Shown piece after piece: positions 26,721 to 35,305 of a stretch of 64,000 nt of DNA. The notes under the pieces are model-generated. The model did not search any database, had not been told where the DNA came from, and saw only the letters and a program-made list of their open reading frames with translations. This DNA is from Natrinema sp046097095. GTDB lineage: Archaea; Halobacteriota; Halobacteria; Halobacteriales; Natrialbaceae. Where the stretch lies: positions 2,914,001 through 2,978,000 of the forward strand of contig NZ_CP175698.1 in the NCBI RefSeq assembly GCF_046097095.1. The letters run 5' to 3'. The stretch's first letter is position 1; each line of letters opens with the position of its first letter. The position numbers were made by a program, and so were the translations under genes.

Positions 26721-27634
26721 TCGATGTAGCCGAGTTCGCGTAGTCGGTCGGTCGGCATCTCGATGGCCTCGTCTACGTCCGCGCCCGTAGACGTGTCGGT
26801 CGCGGCCCGCGATTCGACCCACGCCCGGACGTCGTAGACCGAGTTCGGCCGGCTCTCGGCGGTCGCGCTCGCGTAGGCCCGCCAGGAGTGACTCGCGGGG
26901 TCCTCGCCGGCGTCGGGCGGGTAAAAGGCCGTTCGCATGCCGTGGTCGGACAGCAAGAGGAGTTCGTCGTCGGGGCCGAGCGCGTCGACCACCTCGTCGA
27001 CGAAGCCGCCAATCCGCTCGTAGGCGCGCCGGAACGCAGCCTCGTCGTCGGCGTAGGCGTGGCCCGCCGCATCGAGCGCGTGGACGTGGACGCCGGCGAC
27101 CGAGACGGGGTGGTGCAGCATCTCGCGGGCCCAGCCGAACTGCTCGGCCGACTGGCCGAACAGGTCGCGCTCGAACTCGCTGCGGCCCATCCCCTCGGAG
27201 ACGGCGTTCATCAGATCCCAGGCATACTGGAGCGGCCGGCCGTCGTGGACGCCGGGCCAGTTGTGGACGACCGCGTCGTCGGCGTCAAACATGGACTCGC
27301 GGTCGGTCTCCCCGATGCGCTCGCGCTCCCCCGTTCGGGTCCGGACGAACTTCCCGAGCGTCCCGCGCGTGCCTTCGGAGAGGCGACCCGTAAACCGGGA
27401 GGCGAACTCGAGGGCGGGATTGTCCCACTCGCTTGTCCCGGCGGCGGAGATGCCGTGTTCCTCCGGCCCCAACCCGGTCGCGACGGTCGCCCACACCTCC
27501 GGCGTGTACGGCACGGGCTTGGTGTGGGCGTATGTCTCGAGCGAGCCCGACGACTCGAGGCGGAAGGCGTCGATATCGAAGTGGTCGATCAGGCCCTCGT
27601 CGAGTGCGTCGAGCGCGAGGACGAGCACCGTCAT
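26717..27634 (-). CDS. Alkaline-phosphatase-superfamily phosphodiesterase-like protein
   Basis: This 305-residue protein starts MTVLVLALDALDEGLI, with Asp9 as metal ligand. PYTPEVWATVATGLG provides Thr44 as nucleophile, and LLLLSDHGMRTAFYPP provides the second metal site (DHG). This is the layout of nucleotide pyrophosphatase/phosphodiesterases rather than sulfatases. No signal peptide or membrane span was seen, so it should act in the cytoplasm, for example on a nucleotide-sugar or phospho-lipid intermediate (inference). It overlaps its neighbours by four bases on both sides. Confidence 0.8.
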   Translation of the reverse strand: MTVLVLALDALDEGLIDHFDIDAFRLESSGSLETYAHTKPVPYTPEVWATVATGLGPEEHGISAAGTSEWDNPALEFASRFTGRLSEGTRGTLGKFVRTRTGERERIGETDRESMFDADDAVVHNWPGVHDGRPLQYAWDLMNAVSEGMGRSEFERDLFGQSAEQFGWAREMLHHPVSVAGVHVHALDAAGHAYADDEAAFRRAYERIGGFVDEVVDALGPDDELLLLSDHGMRTAFYPPDAGEDPASHSWRAYASATAESRPNSVYDVRAWVESRAATDTSTGADVDEAIEMPTDRLRELGYIE

Positions 27635-28755
27635 ACGTAGCCGAGATCCTCCAGATCTTCCTGCAGCGCCTCCTCTTTGACGACGTACTCCGGATCGAAC
27701 CGCTCGAGGGCGCGCTCGAGGTCGGGATCGCTGGCCGGCTTGCCGGTTTCGAGCGAGATCGTTCCCTCGCTCGTCGCCAGTAGCTCCCCGTTCGTCGCCG
27801 CCTTTCGGTCACCGTAGGCCGCGAAGGCCCGCTCGCGCTCGAGTCGGCCGACGCCGTGTTCGCGCCCGGTCAGTACCGAGGGGACGTCGATCAGCGAGAC
27901 GACCTCGCCGAGGTCGGGGGCGTTCCGGGTACCAAAGGGGACGTGGAGCAGTTCCGGGCGTAACTCGCCGGGGTGGCCCCACAGGCCGTCCTCGCCGAGC
28001 AACTCGCCGTGGTCGGCACAGCAGACGACGCGCGTATCGTCGGGAATCGATTCCCAGAGGGTGCCAAGCGCCGCGTCGAGTTCGGTAATCTCCTGACGGT
28101 AGAGTTTGCGAACGAGTTCCGCTTCGGACTCGCTGCCCCGGCCCGCAAGCACGTTCCGCGTGACGCGCTGGGCCTCGTCGCGGCTCACGGGCGCGTCGTC
28201 GGGGTCGTAGGGGTGGTGGGGTTCCATGAAATGGAGCCAGCCAAACCACGATTCGCGGCCGTCGATCTCCCGGCGGAACGCGTCGATCACGTCGTTGGCC
28301 CGGCGGAACGACTTCTCGACCTCGCCGACGAGCCCCTGGAGTTGCTGGTAGCGGTTCCACCCCCAGGTCGCGACGCGGTGGGGGAGCGTCCCGCGCTGGA
28401 GCAAGACCGCCCCCTTGTCTTTGAGCGACTCACCGCCGCCTTTCGGCGACGCGAAGGAGTCGAAGCCGGCGTTGTAGCCGTACTCCGCGGAGAGCAAGTG
28501 GTTCGTCGTGACGCCCGCGCTGTAGGGTTCGAACTCGTGGGCGACGCTGCGCTCGCGCTCGAGTCCGCCACCCGAGGCGTACTCACCGCCGACGATGGCG
28601 GGGAAACTGCCCAGCGTCGCGGTGCTGGTCGCGAACGCCCGGTCGTGAGTGCGCTCGAGAAAGTCCGTCGTCCGGGGCATATGCTTGAAGTGATCGTGGC
28701 GCAGCGAGTCGATTGTGACGAGCAACGTTCGGTCGTGGATCGTGTCATGTGCCAT
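27631..28755 (-). CDS. Sulfatase-like hydrolase (second copy in cluster)
   Basis: The ATG at 28755 gives 374 residues (MAHDTIHDRTLLVTIDSLRH), with Asp16 as metal ligand. The nucleophile region reads ATLGSFPAIVGG, so Ser50 stands where sulfatases have a Cys or Ser for formylglycine, but the C/S-x-P-x-R motif ends in Ile instead of Arg. The second metal motif is VVCCADHGELLGEDGLWGHP. There is no export signal. Because the activating Arg is missing, it may work as a phosphatase or phosphotransferase on the glycan. Its start is two bases after the methyltransferase stop, and its stop overlaps the next gene by four bases. Confidence 0.8.
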   Translation of the reverse strand: MAHDTIHDRTLLVTIDSLRHDHFKHMPRTTDFLERTHDRAFATSTATLGSFPAIVGGEYASGGGLERERSVAHEFEPYSAGVTTNHLLSAEYGYNAGFDSFASPKGGGESLKDKGAVLLQRGTLPHRVATWGWNRYQQLQGLVGEVEKSFRRANDVIDAFRREIDGRESWFGWLHFMEPHHPYDPDDAPVSRDEAQRVTRNVLAGRGSESEAELVRKLYRQEITELDAALGTLWESIPDDTRVVCCADHGELLGEDGLWGHPGELRPELLHVPFGTRNAPDLGEVVSLIDVPSVLTGREHGVGRLERERAFAAYGDRKAATNGELLATSEGTISLETGKPASDPDLERALERFDPEYVVKEEALQEDLEDLGYV

Positions 28756-28757
28756 CG

Positions 28758-29411
28758 TTACACCTTCCGTAGCGTAAAGTGAATCGAACCGCTGACCGAC
28801 GGCCGGTAGACGACACCGTCGTCCCACTCGAGCAGCCGGTGGGCCGTCTGCAAGAGCACCGAGCGGACGCCGCTTAGCGGCGCATCCTCGAGGACCCAGA
28901 CGGTCACCTCGCGGTCGACGAGGTCGAACGCGAACGCGCGGTTGTCGTAGTACCACGAGAAGTTGCCGTCGGCGAAGTACTCCGGCGTGCCGTGGGTCCA
29001 GCGCGATCGGTGCGTCGGGTCCTGATCGTACAGCCGCGAGGCCGCATGGGGGACCCACGCCTCGAGGCGGCCGTCCGCGCGGAGGACGCGGTAACACTCT
29101 TCGAAGACGTCGCCGAGTCGCTCGGGGGCGATGTGCTCGAGCACCTGGTCCATCTCGACGACGTCGAAGGTCTCGTCGGCGAAGGGCAGCGTCGTCGCGG
29201 TCCCCTGCACGTCCGGCCCGACCGCCGAGAGCAGGTCGAGGGTCACGTTGCCGTCGCCCTGCTCGCCCGCGCCGACGTTCAGGACGGTGTCGCTGATCGC
29301 TCGGGTTCCGCTGGTCGCTCGCGGATCTGCACTCGAGTCGGCGGCAGTCGGTGAATCGCCGTCCGCCGACTCGCTGCCCGCCGCAGTCGTTCGGCTCGGT
29401 CCCTCGCTCAT
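28758..29411 (-). CDS. Class I SAM-dependent methyltransferase
   Basis: This 217-residue protein has a low-complexity acidic N-terminal ~45 residues, then VLNVGAGEQGDGNVTLDLL (SAM motif I), ATTLPFADETFDVVEMDQVL and HIAPERLGDVFEECYRVLRA, the classic methyltransferase type 11 order. Position in the glycan cluster suggests methylation of a sugar or lipid carrier. Start and stop are tightly packed against the two sulfatase-like genes. Confidence 0.82.
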   Translation of the reverse strand: MSEGPSRTTAAGSESADGDSPTAADSSADPRATSGTRAISDTVLNVGAGEQGDGNVTLDLLSAVGPDVQGTATTLPFADETFDVVEMDQVLEHIAPERLGDVFEECYRVLRADGRLEAWVPHAASRLYDQDPTHRSRWTHGTPEYFADGNFSWYYDNRAFAFDLVDREVTVWVLEDAPLSGVRSVLLQTAHRLLEWDDGVVYRPSVSGSIHFTLRKV

Positions 29412-30826
29412 CGGTATCCCAACTCCTCGAGTCGCCGTTCGACGGTCGCGTCAACGTCCTGCTCGCTCTCGGCGTCGGCTGCCTGCGCGCGCTCTTTGTA
29501 CTCGCCGATCTCGACGTCGAAGCAGTCGCGGGCCCACGACGGAAGCGGCACGTCCTCGCCGACCTGTCGCTGCCAGCAGGGCCGGTCGTGATCGATCTCG
29601 TACTCCCGGCTGCCGCCAAGCGAGTCCCAGACGTACTTGGTCTCGCCGTTGTAGACACAACGGAGCATCCGGTCCCAGTAGCGGTGTTCCTCGGGATCTC
29701 GAGGCGCGCCGCCGACGCCGATTCCGATTAGTTCGGCCGGAACGCGCTCCCTGAAGACGTCGGGTGTCTCCTCGTTCGCTAAACCGACGATAAGATCGCC
29801 CAACTCGAGGTGGCTGACGTACTCCGTTTCGGCCGCCTCGTACCCTTCGGGCGGGTTGATCAGATAGCAGGGGACGTGCAACAGTGACTCCGTGAGGCTG
29901 CTGGTGTGACCGAACAGCTCCTCGTCCTCGGGGAAGGCGAGGTTCTCGCCGTGGTCCGCGGTGACGATGAACGTCGTCTCGCGGTCCGTCTTCCGCTGGA
30001 CCTCGCGGACGAACGAGGCGACTTTCCGGTCGAGGTAGTCGATTGCCGCGGCGTAGAGGTCGCGGTGATATCGGAGGTCCTGCTCGTGCTCGGCCGAGAC
30101 GCCCTCGGTGTTGATCTCCCAGTCGTCGAACGCGAAGGAGGTCCAGTCGTTGGGCGCGTCGTGGAACTCCCTGTCGTAGCCCAGCACGTGGTGGACCGGC
30201 CCGTGGGCGTCCATGAAGTTCGTAAAGAGGAAGACCGGCTCCGCGGTCGACTCGACCATCGACAGCCCCTCGCTCGAGACGATCGACGCGCCGTCGTCGA
30301 GCAGCTTCGGCAGCGGCGCGCGCCGAAAGAGGTCGTTGGCCTTGAACAGCACGCCGTTGCCGAGGCTCTCGAGCGTGTAATCGTGGCGAACGGCCTCCCG
30401 AAGGAACTCGAGGTACCGCTGGACGCCTTCCTCGTCCCGATCCTGGATGAACTTCTCCATGTCCATGCCGGCGGGGAACCGGCGGTGGGGGGCGATATCG
30501 GAGTAGCGGTCGAAGACGGTGTCGAAGCCGAACGTCGAACTGGCGTAGACGTTCGCGCTGGCCCCTAACGCGGCGTGGTCGGGGATGTCTCCGAGGAACG
30601 TCTCCGATCGCGAGAGCCCGGTGAAGTCCCGGTTGTGAGTGTGGATGCCGTGCTGGTGGGGGAGCTCGCCCGTCAGCATGCTGGCGTGACTCGGCGTGCT
30701 CCACGCGCTCGCTGCTCGACACTGCTCGAAGGAGACGTCGGCAAGCCCCTGCAACCGGGGCGCGTACTCCTCGAAGTAGTCCTTGCGGACCGTGTCGAGA
30801 CAGACCAGGACAACGTTTCGCGTCAC
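29408..30826 (-). CDS. Sulfatase-like hydrolase (first copy in cluster)
   Basis: The GTG at 30826 overlaps the stop of the upstream GT4 gene (GTGA) and gives 472 residues starting MTRNVVLVCLDTVRKDYF. Asp11 is the first metal ligand. The active-site motif is ASAWSTPSHASMLTG, so Ser43-x-Pro-Ser-His47; the last position is usually Arg. The second metal motif is FIVTADHGENLAFPEDEELFGH, with HTSSLTESLLHVPCYL. It is soluble and without signal peptide. Sulfatase activity would need formylglycine at Ser43, and the His change makes that uncertain; phosphohydrolase action is an alternative. Confidence 0.82.
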   Translation of the reverse strand: MTRNVVLVCLDTVRKDYFEEYAPRLQGLADVSFEQCRAASAWSTPSHASMLTGELPHQHGIHTHNRDFTGLSRSETFLGDIPDHAALGASANVYASSTFGFDTVFDRYSDIAPHRRFPAGMDMEKFIQDRDEEGVQRYLEFLREAVRHDYTLESLGNGVLFKANDLFRRAPLPKLLDDGASIVSSEGLSMVESTAEPVFLFTNFMDAHGPVHHVLGYDREFHDAPNDWTSFAFDDWEINTEGVSAEHEQDLRYHRDLYAAAIDYLDRKVASFVREVQRKTDRETTFIVTADHGENLAFPEDEELFGHTSSLTESLLHVPCYLINPPEGYEAAETEYVSHLELGDLIVGLANEETPDVFRERVPAELIGIGVGGAPRDPEEHRYWDRMLRCVYNGETKYVWDSLGGSREYEIDHDRPCWQRQVGEDVPLPSWARDCFDVEIGEYKERAQAADAESEQDVDATVERRLEELGYR

Positions 30827-31941
30827 GCCACCACCTCCGTCAGCGCGCGCCGAAACTCTGCGGCTTGTCGCTCCTCGGTCAGCGGTTTCACTCGCGCTCT
30901 GAGTGCGGCCCCGCGCTCTCGGCGCTCGGCGGGCGACAGCGACTGCACGTACTCGATCCCCCACCGAATATCGCGTGCGGTCGGCGCGCGTACCAGCAGC
31001 GGATCGACGTCTTCGACGAGCTCGCGCGTCCCCGTCCCCGTCGAAACGACGGTCGGGACCCCCGCGAGCATCGCCTCGAGGCTGGCGACCGGGAACGCGT
31101 CGCCGGAACTGGGCTGGACGTAGATATCCGCCGCGGCGAACTCGGCGGCGAAGGCCTCGAGCTCGAGGTAGCCAAGCGCCTCGACGCCGGGGAGGTCGCT
31201 GTAGTCGAACTCGTCGTGGCCGGCCCCGAGCAGCCGCAACTCCCAGTCAGGTCGCGAGGCGACGACGCGCGCGAGCAGGTCGACGTTCTTCTTCGCGACG
31301 GCGGCCCGATCGCTCACCGTGCCAGCGTGAAGGATGCGGGTCGCATCGTCGGTCGTGTCAGCTTCCGTTCCGCCGTCGACGCCGGCCCCGTCCGTTCGTG
31401 GCGACGCTGTCGTGGCATCGGCTCCCTCGGCGTCCGAACCGGCCGCCTCGAGCCCGCGGCCGATCGGCTCGAGCGCGTCGTACTTCGCGTCGGCGATCGG
31501 CGGGTGGACGATATCGAACGGCACCTCGAGGTATTTTCGTGCCCACGAGCGCGCGAGATCGCCGACAGCGATGGCCCCGGCGACGACGCGGCTCATCACC
31601 GGTCCGAGAATCGACCGCCAGAGGGAGTGAGTTCGCTGGTCGCGGATCTTCAGGAACGTCTCGTCGGCGATCAGCGGGACGACCCGGGCGTCCCACCGGT
31701 TCAGCAGCTTGTAGAACAACAGCGTGTAGATCGGCGTCGTCCCCTCGCCGATCACCACGTCGTAGGACTCGAGGTCGACGGCGGTTCGTAGCCGCGCGAG
31801 CATCGAGTCGCGATTCTCCTCAGGGCCGCCGATCGCCGCGCCCGTCTCGAAGTGGCGGTAGTCGGCGTCGACGGCGTCGCCGAAGACGCGGTGTGCGTGG
31901 TGGGGCTGGTGGAACTGGTGGAGCATAAGCACGTCAGCCAC
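30823..31941 (-). CDS. GT4-family glycosyltransferase
   Basis: This 372-residue protein starts with a GTG at 31941, eight bases inside the preceding GT2 gene. The C-terminal domain has VQPSSGDAFPVASLEAMLAG, the E-x7-E-like motif of GT4 enzymes, and RILHAGTVSDRAAVAKKN at the nucleotide-sugar side. The middle contains a low-complexity acidic insert (DATTASPRTDGAGVDGGTE). It is probably a cytoplasmic sugar transferase acting on the cluster's lipid-linked product. Confidence 0.82.
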   Translation of the reverse strand: MADVLMLHQFHQPHHAHRVFGDAVDADYRHFETGAAIGGPEENRDSMLARLRTAVDLESYDVVIGEGTTPIYTLLFYKLLNRWDARVVPLIADETFLKIRDQRTHSLWRSILGPVMSRVVAGAIAVGDLARSWARKYLEVPFDIVHPPIADAKYDALEPIGRGLEAAGSDAEGADATTASPRTDGAGVDGGTEADTTDDATRILHAGTVSDRAAVAKKNVDLLARVVASRPDWELRLLGAGHDEFDYSDLPGVEALGYLELEAFAAEFAAADIYVQPSSGDAFPVASLEAMLAGVPTVVSTGTGTRELVEDVDPLLVRAPTARDIRWGIEYVQSLSPAERRERGAALRARVKPLTEERQAAEFRRALTEVVA

Positions 31942-32638
31942 GGCCGCTCACCCCCGAGCCGTAGCGGACGGAATCGACGGCGTCCCAGACGCCCTTGCGC
32001 CAGAGCCAGTCGTTGACTCGGCCCGACAGCGTGTCCGGAACGATCACGTCCTCGTACTTCTCCGGGTAGCGCCGCTTGAGCAGGGCCTCGTTTTTCTGGA
32101 CGATCGACGAGCGCGGCCGCTCGGGGTGGACCATGCGGACGCGCTCGTCGTAGGCGGCGGTCCCGCGCTCCTCGAGTCGCCAGCCGAACTCGGTGTCCTC
32201 GCGCCAGTACTCGAAACGCTCGTCGAAGCCGCCGGCGTCGAGGGCCGCCTCGCGGTCGACCGCGAGGTTGCAGGTGGGGTACTTGCGCCGGCCCTCGTAG
32301 GTCATCCCGCCCTCGACGGGCCCCTCGAGGACGACGAGGTCCTCGCGCTCGTCGAAGGCCCGGCGGATCGCCTCGACCCAGCCGGCGGGCGGCCGGCAGT
32401 CGTCGTCGGTGAAGGCGACGATATCGCCGTCGGCGCGCTCGAGGCCCAGATTCCGGGCCTCGCAGACGCCAAGGTCGGGATCGGTCACGACGATCACGTC
32501 GTAGGCGTCGGCGGTCTGGCGCGCAAGGCTCGCGACGACCGCGCTGTGGTCGTTGTCGGGAATCGTCGGGACGATCACGGTGACAGCGGGGTTGGGATGC
32601 TCGACCGGCCGCAACAGGGAGCGGTCCGCGGTCGCCAT
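31934..32638 (-). CDS. GT2-family glycosyltransferase
   Basis: This 234-residue protein starts at the ATG at 32638, sharing one base with the TGA of the upstream GT4 gene; a GTG at 32641 is an equal alternative. VTVIVPTIPDNDHSAVVASL starts the GT-A fold, and ADGDIVAFTDDDCRPPAG is the nucleotide-sugar DxD motif. YWREDTEFGWRLEERG supplies the catalytic ED region of GT2 enzymes. There is no membrane anchor. Confidence 0.85.
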   Translation of the reverse strand: MATADRSLLRPVEHPNPAVTVIVPTIPDNDHSAVVASLARQTADAYDVIVVTDPDLGVCEARNLGLERADGDIVAFTDDDCRPPAGWVEAIRRAFDEREDLVVLEGPVEGGMTYEGRRKYPTCNLAVDREAALDAGGFDERFEYWREDTEFGWRLEERGTAAYDERVRMVHPERPRSSIVQKNEALLKRRYPEKYEDVIVPDTLSGRVNDWLWRKGVWDAVDSVRYGSGVSGRG

Positions 32639-33918
32639 CACTGATCGGTCACCCCCTCGAGGTCGGCGTCGTCGGCGTCGACGGATTGTGTTAGTTCCTC
32701 GAGAGTCTGTGGCTGCCGTTCATCGCGCTCGCGGTCGGGCTCGGCCGATCGCGATCCGGCCGCCCGTTCGGATGCCGGCGGGCGGTCCGGCTGGAGGTCC
32801 GGCGCACCGATGTCGGCGGCCGCCGTCTCCGCGACGACGGCGCGGAGATTCTCCGCGAAGCGGTCGTACTCGTATCGTCTGGCGGCCTGTCGGATCTCGA
32901 CCGGGTCGAAGTCGGCGGGATCGAACCGCCGAACTGCGTCCCGAATCGATTCGACAGTGGGGTCGAAGAGCAGCCCCGTCCGGCCGCTCTGAACCTGGTA
33001 GCGAGTGAACCCCTCGTCGACGCCGAGCAGGGGTTTGCCGGCCATCATGGTCTCCGCCCCGACGAGGCCGAAGTCCTCCTGTTTTGGCGCGTAGACGACC
33101 GCGGTGGCCCGCGCGACGAGCGACTCGATGTCCTCGACGTAGCCCCGCACTTCGATGTTGTCGTGGCGGGCCGCGAACTCCTCGAGTCGCTCGCGCTGTT
33201 GCCCGTCGCCGGCGATCACGAGTCGTTCGTCCAGCCCTGCGAAGGCCTTCGCGATCAGATCGATCCGCTTCTCGGGGGCGAGTCTGGACCAGGTGACGAA
33301 GTAGCCGTCGTCGCCCTCGGTGTGCCAGTCGCCGGTCACCGGCGGATAGACGACCGTCGCGTCGCGGTCGTAGAACCGACGGATCCGGTCGCGGACCAGT
33401 TCGCTGTTCGCGACGAACTGATCGACGTAGTCGTTGGCCTCCTTGTCCAGCGCCCGCCACCCCTTCGCGTAGGCCTTGACGCCGGCCTCGACGAACGGCT
33501 TCCGGAAGCCCGAGAGCCGGTCGCGGTAGAGGTCGTAGAGCCACCGCGGCGGGCTGTGGGGGTAGTGGACGATCCGCTGGTCGACTTCGGGGACGTAGTA
33601 CTTCGACAGCGGCGCGCTCTCTACGACCACGTCGTAGTGGGCCAGATCCGGGTGCGCGTCAGTCATGTCGAGCGCCACGTTGAGCGTCTCGAGCGGGTTC
33701 ATCCCCTCGTTTTTCCACTCGAGGAAGGGTCGCCACGGCAGCGAGGTGTATTTCTCCTGACGGAACGGGAAGACGGACACGTCGTCGGGAATCTCGGTCC
33801 CCTCGGCGACGTAGGTGGTGTAGATCGGCGCATCGAGGACGCGCGCGGCCTCGATGGCGAACTCCTCGCCGCCGCCGATACCGGGGAAGCGGTCGTGGAG
33901 GATCGCGACGTCGGTCAC
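32638..33918 (-). CDS. GT4-family glycosyltransferase
   Basis: The GTG at 33918 overlaps the preceding stop (GTGA) and gives 426 residues starting MTDVAILHDRFPGIGGGEEF. The donor-binding half carries FVTWSRLAPEKRIDLIAKAF and YAPKQEDFGLVGAETMMAGK (E-x7-E), which place it near the WcaI/PimB-like GT4 enzymes. A charged, disordered tail of about 50 residues ends the protein. The long open frame further upstream of the GTG only shadows the neighbouring gene. Confidence 0.87.
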   Translation of the reverse strand: MTDVAILHDRFPGIGGGEEFAIEAARVLDAPIYTTYVAEGTEIPDDVSVFPFRQEKYTSLPWRPFLEWKNEGMNPLETLNVALDMTDAHPDLAHYDVVVESAPLSKYYVPEVDQRIVHYPHSPPRWLYDLYRDRLSGFRKPFVEAGVKAYAKGWRALDKEANDYVDQFVANSELVRDRIRRFYDRDATVVYPPVTGDWHTEGDDGYFVTWSRLAPEKRIDLIAKAFAGLDERLVIAGDGQQRERLEEFAARHDNIEVRGYVEDIESLVARATAVVYAPKQEDFGLVGAETMMAGKPLLGVDEGFTRYQVQSGRTGLLFDPTVESIRDAVRRFDPADFDPVEIRQAARRYEYDRFAENLRAVVAETAAADIGAPDLQPDRPPASERAAGSRSAEPDRERDERQPQTLEELTQSVDADDADLEGVTDQ

Positions 33919-35078
33919 TGTAACACCTCCCTGAGTTCGCGGTCGGGAGACCACGTGCCGTCGTGGGTCTCCGCGTCGCCGCTTGCTCGAGCGCGGAGCA
34001 GCGAGACGCTCGCGCGCAACAGCGAGATCTGGGTGTCGAACAGCGAGTAAAACGGCTGGAGCGGCCCGAGCGCGTCGCGAGAGCCGAGCGCCGTGAAGGC
34101 GAGGACGCCGGCCGGCGTCGCCAGGCCGAACGGCCCGAGGACGGCCATCGAACCGATCGTCGCCAGCGCGACGCCGGTCGCGACGAGCCACGGCGAGACC
34201 ACCATGAACCACCAGTTGAATGGCAGAACGACGCGGCCGTAGGCCCCGTGGCGGCCCAACGCGTCGCGCTGTCGCCACAGCAGCCGCAACAGTCCCATCG
34301 CGCGCCGGTCTTTCTGCTCGCGGCGCTTGCCGAACGCGGAGTGAGCGGCCTCCTTGTAGTGGATATTGGGATCGAAGATCACTCGACCGCCGTTGCGCCG
34401 GATCTTGAGCGCGAGTTCGCTGTCGTCGGCGATCGAGTCCTCGTCGATCGGGACAATCGCGTCGCGCTCGAACGCCGAGAACGGGCCGTGGAAGATCAGC
34501 GTCGAGTCGATGTGAGACTCGAGGACCTGAATCATCGTCTGGAGGTCGCGGTAGCCCCGCTCGACCTCGCTGTCGCCGATGACCTCGGCGTTGCGACCGG
34601 TCACTCCCGCCACGTCTGGGTCGGCGAGGTTCGCCGCGGCTTTCCGGACCGCGTCGGGCGCGATTCGAGAGTCGCAGTCGGTCTTGACGACGACATCGTT
34701 GTCCGCGGCGGCGTAGGCCTCGTTCAGTGCGGTCGCGAGCCCGCGACGCTCGTCCTCGCGGATGAGCGTCAGGTCCGGTGCCGATCGGCCCGCGAAGAAG
34801 CCCTCGACTACATCGGCCGTGCCGTCGTCGCTCGAGTCGACGACGACGATTTCGACCTTCTCCATGGGGTAGTCGAGTTCGACCAGTTCCTCGAGTTTCG
34901 ATTCGACGATCGCGCTCTCGTTGTACGTTGGGAGGACGATGCTCACCGAGGGTTCGTCCGGCCACGTGTCGGCCGGCGTGCCGGACGGCCGTCGGAGGTA
35001 ATATATTCCGAGGTAGAGCAAGTACGGAAGGCCCGTCAGTGCGAGTAATCCGAACAGGGCCTCGACGAGACGCTTCAT
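33915..35078 (-). CDS. Membrane GT2-family glycosyltransferase
   Basis: The ATG at 35078 gives 387 residues. An N-terminal membrane span (LFGLLALTGLPYLLYLGIYY) is followed by the GT-A domain (VSIVLPTYNESAIVESKLEE, then VVKTDCDSRIAPDA) with the DxD. Two or three C-terminal spans (PFNWWFMVVSPWLVATGVAL) complete it. The overall layout recalls polysaccharide synthases that make and push out a chain, or dolichol-phosphate glycosyltransferases. It is the promoter-proximal gene of the nine-gene cluster and probably starts the glycan. Confidence 0.85.
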   Translation of the reverse strand: MKRLVEALFGLLALTGLPYLLYLGIYYLRRPSGTPADTWPDEPSVSIVLPTYNESAIVESKLEELVELDYPMEKVEIVVVDSSDDGTADVVEGFFAGRSAPDLTLIREDERRGLATALNEAYAAADNDVVVKTDCDSRIAPDAVRKAAANLADPDVAGVTGRNAEVIGDSEVERGYRDLQTMIQVLESHIDSTLIFHGPFSAFERDAIVPIDEDSIADDSELALKIRRNGGRVIFDPNIHYKEAAHSAFGKRREQKDRRAMGLLRLLWRQRDALGRHGAYGRVVLPFNWWFMVVSPWLVATGVALATIGSMAVLGPFGLATPAGVLAFTALGSRDALGPLQPFYSLFDTQISLLRASVSLLRARASGDAETHDGTWSPDRELREVLQ

Positions 35079-35256
35079 ACGAGTACGCCTCAACGCTCAA
35101 CGGACCCGGTCAAAATCCGATGGCTTACCATTGAAAGGTATGAAAAGTACCCCCAACAATCGCCGATCTGGTCGCCGGACCGGAGTCTTTTTCCATCCAG
35201 CTCGGAATAGCCGAGCACGCGATAAACGCTCGGAAACCTCATCACAGTTTTGTTAC

Positions 35257-35276
35257 GCATGCCATATTCGGTATGC
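35257..35276. promoter_or_regulatory. Inverted repeat before rbkR, operator candidate
   Basis: GCATGCC (35257-35263) and GGTATGC (35270-35276) form an inverted repeat with one G-T mismatch and a six-base spacer. The right arm touches CTTTTAG (about 35276-35282), the likely TATA box for the ATG at 35306. RbkR proteins are known to be DNA-binding regulators of riboflavin genes, so this may be its own operator; binding is not shown. Confidence 0.45.
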
Positions 35277-35305
35277 TTTTAGGGAGGCGCGCTATACCTC
35301 CACGT

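Noticed and set aside
28756..29658. Extended start of the sulfatase-like gene upstream of 28755
   Set aside because: The extra stretch is an out-of-frame shadow of the methyltransferase gene; the ATG at 28755 begins the conserved domain.
33918..35100. Long N-terminal extension of the GT4 gene on the minus strand
   Set aside because: It overlaps the GT2 gene in another frame; the GTG at 33918 with a four-base overlap is the better start.
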